From Lottia gigantea (lineage: Eukaryota > Mollusca > Gastropoda > Lottiidae): a DNA stretch of 64,000 nt. Below the pieces are notes generated by a model, which did not search any database, was not told the origin of the DNA, and was given only the letters and a program-made list of their open reading frames with translations. The position numbers were made by a program, and so were the translations under genes. Location of the stretch: assembly GCF_000327385.1 (NCBI RefSeq), contig NW_008707618.1, positions 270,622 to 334,621 on the forward strand. Direction: 5' to 3'. Below, piece by piece: positions 45,770 to 58,500 of this stretch; position 1 is the stretch's first letter, and each line of letters opens with the position of its first letter.

Positions 45770-47380
45770 TTCCAGTTAAAACTTTCAGATTTTCAGGGAT
45801 ACATTTCTATAGATTTTGGTGTATTTACAAATTTGAGCAAAAATATTTGTTGACCTATAAAAAAAGGGAATGTCCCATTTAGCGGTATCGCATCACAGTT
45901 TGAGAGCCAAATGACCCTTTTTGGCAATCTAGTATTTCCTTTAATTAGCATCACCCAAGCAAAGCATCACCCACCTCCGTGTTATGTTTCAGAGAGCGTT
46001 TCACTGTTGTACTATTGTCAGCTTATAATAACACCCAACATCACCAAACTCTGGGTTATATTCTAGAGAGTGGTTCACTGTTGTTCTATTATCTGTTTAT
46101 AGAAACATCAGACATCACCTAATATAGTATTTTTATGTTCATTCATGAATTTGCCAGCTTGTGAACAATATTTTTGGCTGTCAATTCTTTTCCTTTTAAG
46201 GATTTCTGAATTGCTGTTTTTATTATTTTGGGTTTTTATATCTTGGTTTTCTTTTTGTTCCAACCTTCAGAACTTTGACAACACCTCAGAATATAGATAT
46301 TGACATACTATGGGTTTTGATATGTCAATTTTCTCTTTCCCTTTAAGGACAATGACTTTTAAATAGGTTTTTTATGTCAATTATTCTAAGCAGCTGATGA
46401 AAAAGCCAGGTCTAAAGAAATAACGAAAACAATAAGTTATATATAACAATAATCAAATTATGTGTAGCTTTATTATGATGGATTCTGTTATTTATAGAAA
46501 CATATTGCTTTCACTTTATCTGTGTTGTCTCCTATTGTTTATTACTGTTTTACTGTAGGGTACTGGTGAAATGGGGAAGTTCAAACAATTTTCATTATTA
46601 AAGATGTAGGTGCCCTGGCAAATTTTCTTCATTGTGTCACAAAGTCGTGTTAACTTTGTTCTTTTGTTGTAAAAGGGATGATAGTTGATAACTGATAGGG
46701 TATAGTTCTATGGTTCTAATAGTCTGGGTATTATATTATTATATAAGTTAGTATTCATTGTTGTATATTTTTATGTTTTCTTGTGTTAAAATTATATAAT
46801 GTATATGTATATGTGTTATTGTCAGCTAAGTAAATTTGTTAATTTATATGTCTCTTATTATTGGGTCTTATTTGGGGTGACGCTGAAGTATGAAGCATTC
46901 TGTCCATCCATCCTGTGACACATTGAACATTGAGGTGCATCTTTATTCACCCAAACTGAGGCAAAAAGAGGGTCATAAAACTAAATATTCATTTCAATTC
47001 ATTCAAAATTTCTATGTATGAAAAGATAGAAAAATGAAATCATAGAAAAGAGAAATTATGGCTTCCAAATAATATAAAGAATGTGACAAAGCCAGAAGCA
47101 TGTCAGGTCTAATTCTCCGGCAACTTTTTCCCTGATTAAATTTCGAATTTGTAGCGCTATCAAATTACAACTGTCTGTCATGTTGAAATCGTTCCAAATC
47201 AATTTTACACTTTTTATCAATCAGATTACTAGTAGTTTGGACGTGACGTAGTTTTTGTCGTGTTCGTATTGAAGCTGTACATGTCACTAAGAGATGATAA
47301 GATTAACGATAAAACCAAGCTGAAATTTTTATTAGTATTAAATAGAGTTTGCTGGAGTGAAATGCAGTGTGCAATAATGG
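45770..47380. other. No recognised gene; SINE tail remnants
   Basis: 46608-46655 (CCTGGCAAATTTTCTTCATT) and 46945-47003 (TCACCCAAACTGAGGC, CATAAAACTAAATATTCATT) look like old SINE 3' ends. 45990-46110 has a short diverged direct repeat (AGAGCGTTTCACTGTTGT / AGAGTGGTTCACTGTTGT). Confidence 0.4.
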
Positions 47381-47384
47381 AAAT

Positions 47385-47475
47385 TTTACATGTACAACAA
47401 CATTAGTCTATTCTTTGTGATTTCCAACTAGTGAGAGATCTTTAACATGCAGAGTTGTAGCATTGGGACCTAAAT
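47385..47475 (-). mobile_element. SINE body fragment, antisense
   Basis: GTGATTTCCAACTAGTGAGA and GATCTTTAACATGCAGAG are the reverse complement of the SINE's CTCT-x-AGTTGGAAATC and GTTAAAGATC blocks. Confidence 0.55.
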
Positions 47476-47667
47476 TTATTGTTCTATCTAATGAATGTTG
47501 ATTTTATTTCATTTCAAAATTAACCGACTTTTTCTGAAATAATTATATTATCCCAAAGTATGTTCGATTCACTATTGCTGGAAATTGACCTAGTTTGAAA
47601 CAATAATTAAGTTATCTAATTTAAGTGTACATATAAAAGATTTATTATCTGGTTGAAAAAAAGCTTT

Positions 47668-47886
47668 TTAGCATATTTCCTGTTGATTCTGTAGACAATT
47701 GTAGCGAATGGTAACCGATGGAAACGGTGCGGAAGTCAACTTGATGTGTGGTAATTTAATTCCGCTATTGATTGACTGAACAATTCTCAAGTCAGGTTTG
47801 AACTCAACTTTAATACAATCTGGTTGAAATGTAGTTTTGCTGGGTTTTTTCTGCCACCATTCAGTTTTACTGACCGGCACTAATCT
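47668..47886 (-). CDS. Possible exon of an unknown host gene
   Basis: On the minus strand TTATTTTCAG (47887-47896) is a fair acceptor. The frame then runs about 72 codons to a TAA at 47668. The peptide is rich in Lys, Pro and Ile (V-S-K-T-E-W-W-Q-K-K-P-S-K, F-Q-P-D-C-I-K-V-E-F-K-P-D, G-I-K-L-P-H-I-K-L-T) and reads more like protein than most chance frames here. I do not recognise it. No other exon of the same gene was found, and a donor site inside the interval is possible. Confidence 0.25.
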   Translation of the reverse strand, partial: RLVPVSKTEWWQKKPSKTTFQPDCIKVEFKPDLRIVQSINSGIKLPHIKLTSAPFPSVTIRYNCLQNQQEIC

Positions 47887-47889
47887 GAA

Positions 47890-48768
47890 AATAATGGTTC
47901 ACTGACTGGCATTAAGATTTGTATAAAATGATTAAAATGATACTAAATATTAAAGATTTTAACATAACTTGTGTGTTCATTAAAACTATAATTCAAAAAG
48001 TAAATCTATTTATAATTCAGTCCAATATCACATTAATTACTTCTATTGTAGAAACTTTGATAAAATCAACGTAACCAAACATATGATATGATATTGATTG
48101 CTTTGTTATCTTCGCCATTTTGAGCCACCAAATTTTTCTAGCTACAACTCTGTCTGCAGGTTACTATTGCTTTTGTCTTCCACGATCTGACTAAATTATT
48201 GGTCAAATGGTGTTAAATTTTAATTTACCCTAATAGTATTTAAAGTTGGGGTAACTGGTGAAAAACACTTAAAAGTCAATTGGATGTAAAACTAGTCAAA
48301 TAAATTGCAGAACAATAGAGTGTAGTACTCCTTTTTTATCTCATTTGTTTGTGACCATTTTGGCACTGTGAAACTGATGGATTGCAGCTTTCTTTTTTCA
48401 GTCAACCTTTTTTACAATAGAATAAAAGTTTATTCCAATAGATGCCACAAATCCTGGAAGTAAAAACATAAAATCAACTTTTAAGTTACTTGAGATTATC
48501 GAAATTCCACAGGGACATTAAAGTTGGAAACAATATCTTTTTAGCAAAAAATAATTTGAATGGTAATAGATTAATGCACGACATAGTTGATTTTAAATTT
48601 GAATTCAAAGTCCTTTGATACTCAATTAAAATACATGTAGTATCTGGAGGTTTTACATTTAATAAACTTTCTTATAGTTGATGATAGTCACTTGGGACAT
48701 AAAATATTTGTGATGTGTTGGCAAAATCAAACAATTGCCAGTAAAACTTTACATTTCAGGAGCATTAA
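47890..48768. other. No recognised gene
   Basis: AT-rich sequence before the duplicated segment; nothing recognised. Confidence 0.4.
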
Positions 48769-48884
48769 AAATGTAAATTTACTTTAAGTTTTACTAATTT
48801 CATTTCTGAAAGCTTGTCACACATGGTAACACTAGCAAGTGATGTCTAGTTTGGTCACATAATATTAGATATAATGATGACAGG

Positions 48885-49180
48885 GAGGTGATGTGTGGCA
48901 TACATTAGAGTGATGCTTTTATGTTGGACTAACGATGCCTGGTACTTCATCATTAAGAGGATAATGTCTAAAGTCAATAGGTGATGCATGTTCTTCGCTT
49001 CGTTTGGTAAAGTGATGCCTGCTCCTCTTAAATCAATAAGATGATGCTTGCTATTTTAATATTCATGAGGTAATGCCTCTTCTAACATTCAATAAGGTGA
49101 TGCCTCCTAACATTAATGAAGGTGATGCTTGCTATTTTAATATTCAGAAGGTGATGCTTGTTCTTCTATGATTCAATATA
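48885..49180 (+). repeat. Degenerate fringe of the 27-bp array
   Basis: Loose copies of AATAAGGTGATGCCTGCTC-like text (AAGATGATGCTTGC, TGAGGTAATGCCTC, TAAGGTGATGCCTCC, GAAGGTGATGCTTG) at 30-45-bp spacing, an older form of the unit at 49312. The same fringe is present at 50259-50554. Confidence 0.7.
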
Positions 49181-49311
49181 TTATATATATATTTTTATAT
49201 TCTTTGTTATATGGAGGTGGATTTACATAAGCTTGTTCTTGTTTCTGAATCTATGTTATGTATTGTAATTGATATTATAGATAGAAATGAATATTGATTA
49301 AATCACAATAA

Positions 49312-49700
49312 GTGATGCCTGCTCTTCTAAAATTCAATAAGGTGATGTCTGCTCTAAAATTCAATAAGGTAATATCTGCTCTAAAATTCAATAAGGTAAT
49401 ATCTGCTCTAAAATTCAATAAGGTGATGTCTGCTCTAAAATTCAATAAGGTGATGTCTGCTCTAAAATTCAATAAGGTGATGTCTGCTCTAAAATTCAAT
49501 AAGGTAATATCTGCTCTAAAATTCAATAAGGTGATGTCTGCTCTAAAATTCAATAAGGAGATGTCTGCTCTAAAATTCAATAAGGTAATATCTGCTCTAA
49601 AATTCAATAAGGTAATATCTGCTCTAAAATTCAATAAGGTGATGGCTGCTCTAAAATTCAATAAGGTGATGGCTGCTCCCCTGTCACATTTAATTAGGTG
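49312..49700 (+). repeat. 27-bp minisatellite, ~13 units
   Basis: Unit TCTGCTCTAAAATTCAATAA followed by GGTGATG or GGTAATA. Because 27 is divisible by three, both strands read through as periodic peptides; these are not genes. Confidence 0.95.
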
Positions 49701-50093
49701 ATGCTTCCTCCTTCCATTCAATTAGGTTATTCAATTAAATGATGCTTGTTGTTTTTGTATGTAGGACTAATCATGTTGCATGTCAGGTGACACATGTCAG
49801 TTGTATATTGGATTAAATTTTGTGATACTTGACATATGTCAGATGATATGTACATGAGAGCTGTTATCTGTTGTCAATCTTGACATGTCATCCTTGTTAT
49901 TAGCACATTTATACTGACTGGATATTAACCCTTAACCCTTTTAGTACTTACAGATGTTATAATGGCCACGAGATACTTTTGTACATGGTTTCCCCCTGTC
50001 AGTGATGCAGATTGGAAGTGCTGACAAGGAAAATGTGTCTGGTTGTTGGGATGGGAAAGGAGCCCAAGGCTCCATGTGCCACTAGCTGTCCGT

Positions 50094-50143
50094 NNNNNNN
50101 NNNNNNNNNNNNNNNNNNNNNNNNNNNNNNNNNNNNNNNNNNN
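50094..50143. other. Assembly gap (50 N)
   Basis: Fifty N between the two duplicate copies; the right copy begins at the first base after it. Confidence 0.99.
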
Positions 50144-51656
50144 AATGTAAATTTACTTTAAGTTTTACTAATTTCATTTCTGAAAGCTTGTCACACATGG
50201 TAACACTAGCAAGTGATGTCTAGTTTGGTCACATAATATTAGATATAATGATGACAGGGAGGTGATGTGTGGCATACATTAGAGTGATGCTTTTATGTTG
50301 GACTAACGATGCCTGGTACTTCATCATTAAGAGGATAATGTCTAAAGTCAATAGGTGATGCATGTTCTTCGCTTCGTTTGGTAAAGTGATGCCTGCTCCT
50401 CTTAAATCAATAAGATGATGCTTGCTATTTTAATATTCATGAGGTAATGCCTCTTCTAACATTCAATAAGGTGATGCCTCCTAACATTAATGAAGGTGAT
50501 GCTTGCTATTTTAATATTCAGAAGGTGATGCTTGTTCTTCTATGATTCAATATATTATATATATATTTTTATATTCTTTGTTATATGGAGGTGGATTTAC
50601 ATAAGCTTGTTCTTGTTTCTGAATCTATGTTATGTATTGTAATTGATATTATAGATAGAAATGAATATTGATTAAATCACAATAAGTGATGCCTGCTCTT
50701 CTAAAATTCAATAAGGTGATGTCTGCTCTAAAATTCAATAAGGTAATATCTGCTCTAAAATTCAATAAGGTAATATCTGCTCTAAAATTCAATAAGGTGA
50801 TGTCTGCTCTAAAATTCAATAAGGTGATGTCTGCTCTAAAATTCAATAAGGTGATGTCTGCTCTAAAATTCAATAAGGTAATATCTGCTCTAAAATTCAA
50901 TAAGGTGATGTCTGCTCTAAAATTCAATAAGGTGATGTCTGCTCTAAAATTCAATAAGGAGATGTCTGCTCTAAAATTCAATAAGGTAATATCTGCTCTA
51001 AAATTCAATAAGGTGATGGCTGCTCTAAAATTCAATAAGGTAATATCTGCTCTAAAATTCAATAAGGTGATGTCTGCTCTAAAATTCAATAAGGAGATGT
51101 CTGCTCTAAAATTCAATAAGGTGATGTCTGCTCTAAAATTCAATAAGGTAATATCTGCTCTAAAATTCAATAAGGTAATATCTGCTCTAAAATTCAATAA
51201 GGTGATGGCTGCTCTAAAATTCAATAAGGTGATGGCTGCTCCCCTGTCACATTTAATTAGGTGATGCTTCCTCCTTCCATTCAATTAGGTTATTCAATTA
51301 AATGATGCTTGTTGTTTTTGTATGTAGGACTAATCATGTTGCATGTCAGGTGACACATGTCAGTTGTATATTGGATTAAATTTTGTGATACTTGACATAT
51401 GTCAGATGATATGTACATGAGAGCTGTTATCTGTTGTCAATCTTGACATGTCATCCTTGTTATTAGCACATTTATACTGACTGGATATTAACCCTTAACC
51501 CTTTTAGTACTTACAGATGTTATAATGGCCACGAGATACTTTTGTACATGGTTTCCCCCTGTCAGTGATGCAGATTGGAAGTGCTGACAAGGAAAATGTG
51601 TCTGGTTGTTGGGATGGGAAAGGAGCCCAAGGCTCCATGTGCCACTAGCTGTCCGT
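50144..51656 (+). repeat. Duplicated segment, copy 2 (1513 bp)
   Basis: Collinear with 48770-50093. The only length difference seen is 189 bp, exactly seven 27-bp units. Confidence 0.95.
50686..51263 (+). repeat. 27-bp minisatellite, ~20 units
   Basis: Same unit and same variant order at both edges as 49312-49700; the seven extra units lie in the middle. Confidence 0.95.
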
Positions 51657-51800
51657 ACATCCTCAAATGTACAACTGGCAATTGCCACACTGTAAAGGCG
51701 ATATTTATTCATTGTAAAGTGCATGGCATTACCCTTCTTCATTAACTCTCATAGATGTAAAAAAAATAACATGTAAAACTGCATGCATTTCATTTCATTT
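51545..51800 (+). mobile_element. SINE, head lacking
   Basis: GTCAGTGATGCAGATTGG, GCTGACAAGGAAAATGTG, GGTTGTTGGGATGGGAAAGG, GCATGGCATTACCCTTCTTC and ATGTAAAACTGCATGCATTT follow the SINE order to the tail. The truncated first copy is at 49993-50093. Confidence 0.8.
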
Positions 51801-51889
51801 ATGACTGTCACACTTATATGTAATAAACCCAAGCAACTTGTAAAGTGGCTATTATCAAGTGATGTTTAGGGTATATGAGGCCTTATATT

Positions 51890-52085
51890 TTGCTCTGTTG
51901 TATGCAATGAGATTTATTCTGTCCAAAAACGGCTGTCATCTATTCTTTTCAATTTCCAACTATCAAGGGATCTTTAATGTAGGCAGCCTGTAAATAAGGC
52001 CACTGTCTATAGAGCAACTAGATTCTTGTTCATTGTCAGCCACATGACCTGCATCACTGAGTGGTGGAAACAAGGTTAAAAATTC
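51890..52085 (-). mobile_element. SINE body, antisense
   Basis: TTTCAATTTCCAACTATCAA, GGGATCTTTAATGTAGGCAG, CACATGACCTGCATCACTGA and GTGGTGGAAACAAGGTT are the SINE body in reverse complement. It faces the copy at 51545, so the two form an inverted pair. Confidence 0.7.
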
Positions 52086-52618
52086 AAAAGCATTATCTTA
52101 ACCTGAATCTACCTTTAAACATCTTAATATCTGCTATTCCATCTGATAACAGCTCTATTTCTGCTATCTGTATCACTTTTCAGATTTAAAATCTGACATT
52201 CAGTTCTCTTACAATTCAATGAGAATTACATCATTGAATTTCCAGTGAATCATTTCTCTCATGCACTTATTACAATTGACAAAAGTTATAAATGATGTCA
52301 CCAGATATTTGTGCCTGAAGCCATGAAGCATTATGATTCCTGGTTTTGGAAAACAGAGGATTAACCAAAGATTAAGATGATGAAATGATAAGCAACTAAA
52401 AGATTTTATATTAGAATTATAAGGATTAGTGTCAAATTGTTTTTAAGGCCTATATTTTTATAAATAGTTATTAAAGAGACTTTTTTTCACAGGTTGAACA
52501 GGTTGAATACTAAAATCAAGAGAAATGTATCCCTGAAGTTATTTGAAAGTTTTAACCAAATAAATCCTGCTGTGAATTTGTTGATGCCAATACTATTTAA
52601 AAAGTTTATGTAAGCTTT

Positions 52619-52865
52619 TTATACGCCCACATGGAAATGTTGACATATATTGCTGTTGCCCATGTTTTTCGGTCCATCAACATTTCTTGTGAACACAATA
52701 GAGACTAGAGCTTTCATGAAATGTGATGATTTATATTAATGAGATCTTGGACTTTGACAATTTTTCAAAAAACGGATTTTGAGTTATTTCCCTTGACTTA
52801 GAAAAAGATAGCTTGCCAGGCAAGATAATATACATCACTGGCAGCTGTCAGAAATGATAACTGAG
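52619..52865. repeat. Interspersed family H, head-to-head hybrid
   Basis: TATACGCCCACATGGAAATG at the left is the family's 5' end in plus orientation. GATAGCTTGCCAGGCAAGAT at 52808 is the family's 3' end in minus orientation and is followed by the sequence that precedes the 3' end of the 9350 copy, also inverted (CAGCTGTCAGAAATGATAAC). Confidence 0.6.
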
Positions 52866-52904
52866 TCTTGAATGGCTAAAATATGGATTTTTTTCATAAT
52901 GCAT

Positions 52905-53755
52905 AATGTAGAACAGTGGGATGTAAAACTCTATTTCAAATAATTAGCTCAATCAGGTGTAGAACAGTGGGATGTAAAACTCTATTTCATATCATTAGCT
53001 CAATCAGGTGTAGAACAGTGGGATGTAAAACTCTATTTCAAATAATTAGCTCAATCAGGTGTAGAGCAGTGGGATGTAAAACTATATTTCAAATAATTAG
53101 CTCAATCAGATGTAGAGCAGTGGGATGTAAAACTATATTTCAAATAATTAGCTCAATCGGGTGTAGAGCAGTGGGATGTCAAACTAAATTTCAAATAATT
53201 AGCTCAATCAGGTGTAGAGCAGTGGGATGTAAAACTATATTTCAAATAATTAGCTCAATCGGGTGTAGAGCAGTGGGATGTAAAACTCTATTTCAAATAA
53301 TTAGCTCAATCAGGTGTAGAGCAGTGGGATGTAAAACTATATTTCAAATAATTAGCTCAATCAGATGTAGAGCAGTGGGATGTAAAACTATATTTCAAAT
53401 AATTAGCTCAATCAGATGTAGAGCAGTGGGATGTAAAACTATATTTCAAATAATTAGCTCAATCAGGTGTAGAGCAGTGGGATGTAAAACTATATTTCAT
53501 ATAATTAGCTCAATCAGGTGTAGAGCAGTGGGATGTAAAACTCTATTTCATATAATTAGCTCAATCAGGTGTAGAGCAGTGGGATGTAAAACTATATTTC
53601 ATATAATTAGCTCAATCGGGTGTAGAGCAGTGGGATGTTAAACTCTATTTCATTTAATTAGCTCAATCGGGTGTAGAGCAGTGGGATGTAAAACTATATT
53701 TCATATAATTAGCTCAATCAGGTGTAGAGCAGTGGGATGTTAAACTCTATTTCAT
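52905..53755 (+). repeat. 51-bp satellite derived from the SINE tail
   Basis: About 16-17 units. Each contains GTAGAGCAGTGGGATGTAAA then ACTATATTTCA and TAATTAGCTCAATCAGG. The core AGTGGGATGTAAAACTCTAT corresponds to the SINE tail's AGTAGGACGTAAAACTCCAT. The long open frame across the array comes from its 51-bp (17-codon) period and is not a gene. Scattered single units (GGATGTAAAACTCCATT at 53828, GGATGTAAAACTTCATG at 53957) follow. Confidence 0.95.
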
Positions 53756-53959
53756 TTCAGTTTTTCTCATCTAACCCAGGATTAAATAAAAGTCATATCA
53801 ATATGATAACTACCTTATTTTATGATAAGGATGTAAAACTCCATTTAATAAAAGTCATAGTAATACATGCTGTAAACTAGAACCAACGTAATGTAAGAAT
53901 GTTTTTATGTTAATTTGACATTCCAGGTAATTTTGTGACAAGTTGCAGAATTAGAAGGA

Positions 53960-55540
53960 TGTAAAACTTCATGTCATTTCATTTTTGACAGTAAATAAAG
54001 GATTTGCTAAGAGTCATGTTAGAACATGACACAACTAAACACTTTGGATTTAAACCATGATATTTCTACGAATGTTTTAACGTTAATTTGACTTGTGGCG
54101 TGTGAAATGAACACGATAAAAACATGTGATGTTGCAGAGAGTTAAAAGATTTTTTAGGCTCGTACGGCCTTTTTGCCTTTGTACAGATTAGCCATGACAT
54201 TTTAGAAAACTCATTTGGTGATTCCACATGTCTTGTGAGAAGGATTGCCGATTTAAATGAATTCTGATTGAAGACATGATACATTTTATTAGCTTCTCCG
54301 CTTCTCTATTTCAGCTTTTCTCATTTTATTACTGTTATTTTTTATACCTGACAAATTTATGACTTGGCTTTTGTCAAATATTCAAGTGAAGAAAATATCA
54401 TCAAGGATTATTATTATTGTCTTCATGATTTTTTCAAATAATTTTTTCACTGTTTTAGGATTTGCAATGTATTGCTTGATGTATTGATGTTCAAGAAATA
54501 ATATTCAGAATCCTATTGCTATTGTATAATACTGTATTTGAAATAGCAGTCTGATTGTTTCGTTGCTCAAATTTATGAAAACTATACACGAAAATCTAGA
54601 GAAATGCGTCCTTTAACTATAAAACTTTAATAAGTTTGAAATAAAAAAAATCCTACCATTCAATTTTTGAACATGCAAGGAATAGAAGAATGCAAAATTA
54701 GATTTTATTTCATTATCCCAAAAATGCAAACCCCATTTTTGTTTTCACCTAGAATATTAAAATTCTCCATTTCGTTTGAATTCCTTTACCCAATAAAAAT
54801 GTTATTATTTTATTTTCATTAATCCAAGAATAGTAACATTATAATATCAGAATTCTAAATTTTATTTTATTTCATTACCCTACTTTATATATAACATTGA
54901 TATTTTCAATGTTTCTGCAAATATTAATTGGAAATCGTTCAGATCAATTTTCCAATGAATGAACTAATCAAGTGCATCCTTTACAATTAAACATGTTGAA
55001 CTTTATTGGGAATATTGTCAAGCATATCCGCAAGGCAGAACACATTTTCACAAAACAGCAGGTACTTAATTGCTTATTGATTATCTGATGAAATTCAAAT
55101 TGGAAAATTGTGGAACATTTTCTTTTTCAAAAAAATTGATCAAAATCACCAACTGACAATTTAGTTTGCACCAGGGTCATTTTCCAACCTTCCAGAGGGG
55201 AAGTAGGCAAAATTTGTTCTAATAAAAATGAATTGTTTTTAGTTGAAATCTGTAGAATTAGTAGGACATGTATTTCACTACAATTTTGCATTTAATCTGT
55301 ACATTAGTAAATACATAATACATAAATACATAGACATATTTCTCTACAATTTGGTATTAATTTGGTATTTATTTTGCTTAAATCTGTATATAGAAGCATA
55401 ACACATTGGGCTGTTGAAATAAAATTGACTTATTTGTGGATTTTACTCTAATGTTAGATAATGAAGTTTTATGTCCTACTGTTCTGTATGTTTTGAATTA
55501 TTGAAATAAAATGCCATATTAATTTGTTCCTTACCAGTAT
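53960..55540. other. Spacer between two satellites; diverged tail units
   Basis: 54660-54900 contains worn plus-strand tail-like pieces (GGAATAGAAGAATGCAAAAT, TTTATTTCATTATCCC, CCAAGAATAGTAAC). 55330-55385 carries dispersed repeat G. No gene recognised. Confidence 0.4.
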
Positions 55541-55544
55541 TCAA

Positions 55545-58500
55545 CAAATGAAATAAAACTGAGTTTTACATCCCACTATCTACGTAATTATAGAACCATA
55601 TTTTACTAATGAAGATAGAGTTTTACATCCCACTATTCTGTACTATATTTTACTAATGAAGATAGAGTTTTACATCTCAATATTCTGTACTATATTTTAC
55701 TAATGAGATAGAGTTTTACATCCCACTATTCTGTACCATATTTTACTAATGAAGATAGAGTTTTACATCCCACTATTCTGTACCATCTTTTACTAATGAA
55801 GATAGAGTTTTACATCCCACTATTCTGTACCATATTTTACTAATGAAGATAGAGTTTTACATCCCAATATTCTGTACTATATTTTACTAATGAGATAGAG
55901 TTTTACATTCCACTATTCTGTACCATATCTTACTAATGAAGATAGAGTTTTACATCCCACTATTCTGAACCATATTTTACTAATGAAGATAGAGTTTTAC
56001 ATCCCAAAATTCTGTACTATATTTTACTAATGAAGATAGAGTTTTATATCCCACTATTCTGTACTATATTTTACTAATGAGATAAAGTTTTACATCCCAT
56101 AATTCTGTACTATATTTTACTAATGAGATAGAGTTTTACATCCCACTATCCTGTACCATATTTAACTAATGAAGATAGCGTTTTACATCCCACTATTCTG
56201 TACCATCTTTTACTAATGAAAATAGCATTTTACATCCCAATATTCTGTACCATATTTTACTAATGAAGATAGAGTTTTACATCCCACTATTCTGTACCAT
56301 ATTTTACTAATGAAGATAGCGTTTTACATCCCATTATTCTGTACCATATTTTACTAATGAAGACAGAGTTTTACATCCCAATATTCTGTACTATATTTTT
56401 CTAATGAAAATAGCGTTATACATCCCACTATTCTGTACTATATTTTACCAATGAGGATAGCCTTTTACATCCGAATATTCTGTACTATATTTTACCAATG
56501 AAGATAGTCTTTTACATCCCAATATTCTGTACTATATTTTACTAATGAAGATAGAGCTTTACATCCCAATTTTCTGTACTATATTTTACTAATGAAGATA
56601 AGGTTTTACATTCCACTATTCTGTACCATATTTTACTAATGAAAATAGCGTTTTACATCACATTTTTCAGTACCATCTTTTACTAATGAAAATAGCATTT
56701 TACATCCCACTATTCTGTACCATCTTTTACTAATGAAAATAGCGTTTTACATCCCAATATTCTGTACCATCATTTACTAATGAAGATTTACATCCCAATA
56801 TTCTATACCATCTTTTACTAATGAAGATAGAGTTTTACATTCCACTATTCTGTACTATATTTTACTAATAAAGATAGAGTTTTACATCTCAATATTCTGT
56901 ACTATATTTTACTAATGAAGGTAGAGTTTAACATCCCACTATTCTGTACTATATTTTACTAATGAAGATAGAGTTTTACATCCCACTATTCTGTACTATA
57001 TTTTACTAATGAAGATAGAGTTTTACATCCCACTATTCTATACTATATTTTACAAATGAAGATAGAGTTTTACATCCCACTATTCTGAACCATATTTTAC
57101 TAATGAAGATAGCGTTTTACATCCCATTATTCTGTACTATATTTTACTAATGAAAATAGCGTTTTACATTCCACTATTCTGTACTATATTTTACTAATGA
57201 AGATAGCCTTTTACATCCCAATATTCTGTACTATATTTTTTCTAATGAAAATAGCGTTATACATCCCACTATTCTGTACTATATTTTACCAATGAGGATA
57301 GCCTTTTACATCCGAATATTCTGTACTATATTTTACCAATGAAGATAGTCTTTTACATCCCAATATTCTGTACTATATTTTACTAATGAAGATAGAGCTT
57401 TACATCTCAATTTTCTGTACTATATTTTACTAATGAAGATAAGGTTTTACATTCCACTATTCTGTACCATATTTTACTAATGAAAATAGCGTTTTACATC
57501 ACATTTTTCAGTACCATCTTTTACTAATGAAAATAGCGTTTTACATCCCACTATTCTGTACCATCTTTTACTAATGAAAATAGCGTTTTACATCCCAATA
57601 TTCTGTACCATCATTTACTAATGAAGATTTACATCCCAATATTCTATACCATCTTTTACTAATGAAGATAGAGTTTTACATTCCACTATTCTGTACTATA
57701 TTTTACTAATGAAGATAGAGTTTTACGTTCCACTATTCTGTACCATATTTACTAATGAAGATAGAGTTTTACATCCCACTATTCAGTACTATATTTTACT
57801 AATGAAGATAGAGTTTTACATCCCACTATTCTGAACCATATTTTACTAATGAAGACAGCATTTTACATCCCAATATTCTGAACCATATTTTACTAATGAA
57901 GATAGAGTTTTACATCCCATTAATCTGTACTATATTTTGCTAATGAAAATAGCGTTTTACATCCCAATATTCTGTACCATCTTTTACTAATGAAGATAGA
58001 GTTTTACATTCCACTATTCTGTACCATCTTTTACTAATGAAAATAGCGTTTTACATCCCATTATTCTGTACCATATTTTACTAATGAAAATAGCGTTTTA
58101 CATCCCAATATTCTGTACCATTATTTACTAATGAAGATTTACATCCCAATATTCTATACCATATTTTACTAATGAAGATAGCGTTTTACATCCCAATATT
58201 CTGTACCATATTTTACTAATGAAGATAGAGTTTTTCATCCCATTATTCTGTACTATATTTTGCGTTTTACATCCCACTATTCTGTACCATCTTTTACTAA
58301 TGAAGATAGAGTTTTACATTCCACTATTCTGTACCATATTTTACTAATGAAGATAGAGTTTTACATCCCACTATTCTGTACCATATTTTACTAATGAAGA
58401 TAGCGTTTTACATCCCACTATTCTGTACTATATTTTACTAATGAAGATAGAGTTTTACATCCCACTATTCTGTACTATATTTTACTAATGAAGATAGAGT

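Larger units (their letters stand above)
48770..50093 (+). repeat. Duplicated segment, copy 1 (1324 bp)
   Basis: Matches 50144-51656 from the first base after the gap. The two are collinear with a constant offset of 1374 up to the 27-bp array and 1563 after it. It contains the 27-bp array and the start of a SINE (49993-50093) that is cut by the gap. Confidence 0.95.

Noticed and set aside
49275-51284. Long periodic open frames on both strands (up to 211 codons) over the 27-bp arrays
   Set aside because: They arise because the unit is 27 bp with no stop in several frames. No start context, splice sites or family. The same applies to 52916-53641, 15319-16556 and 7340-8209.
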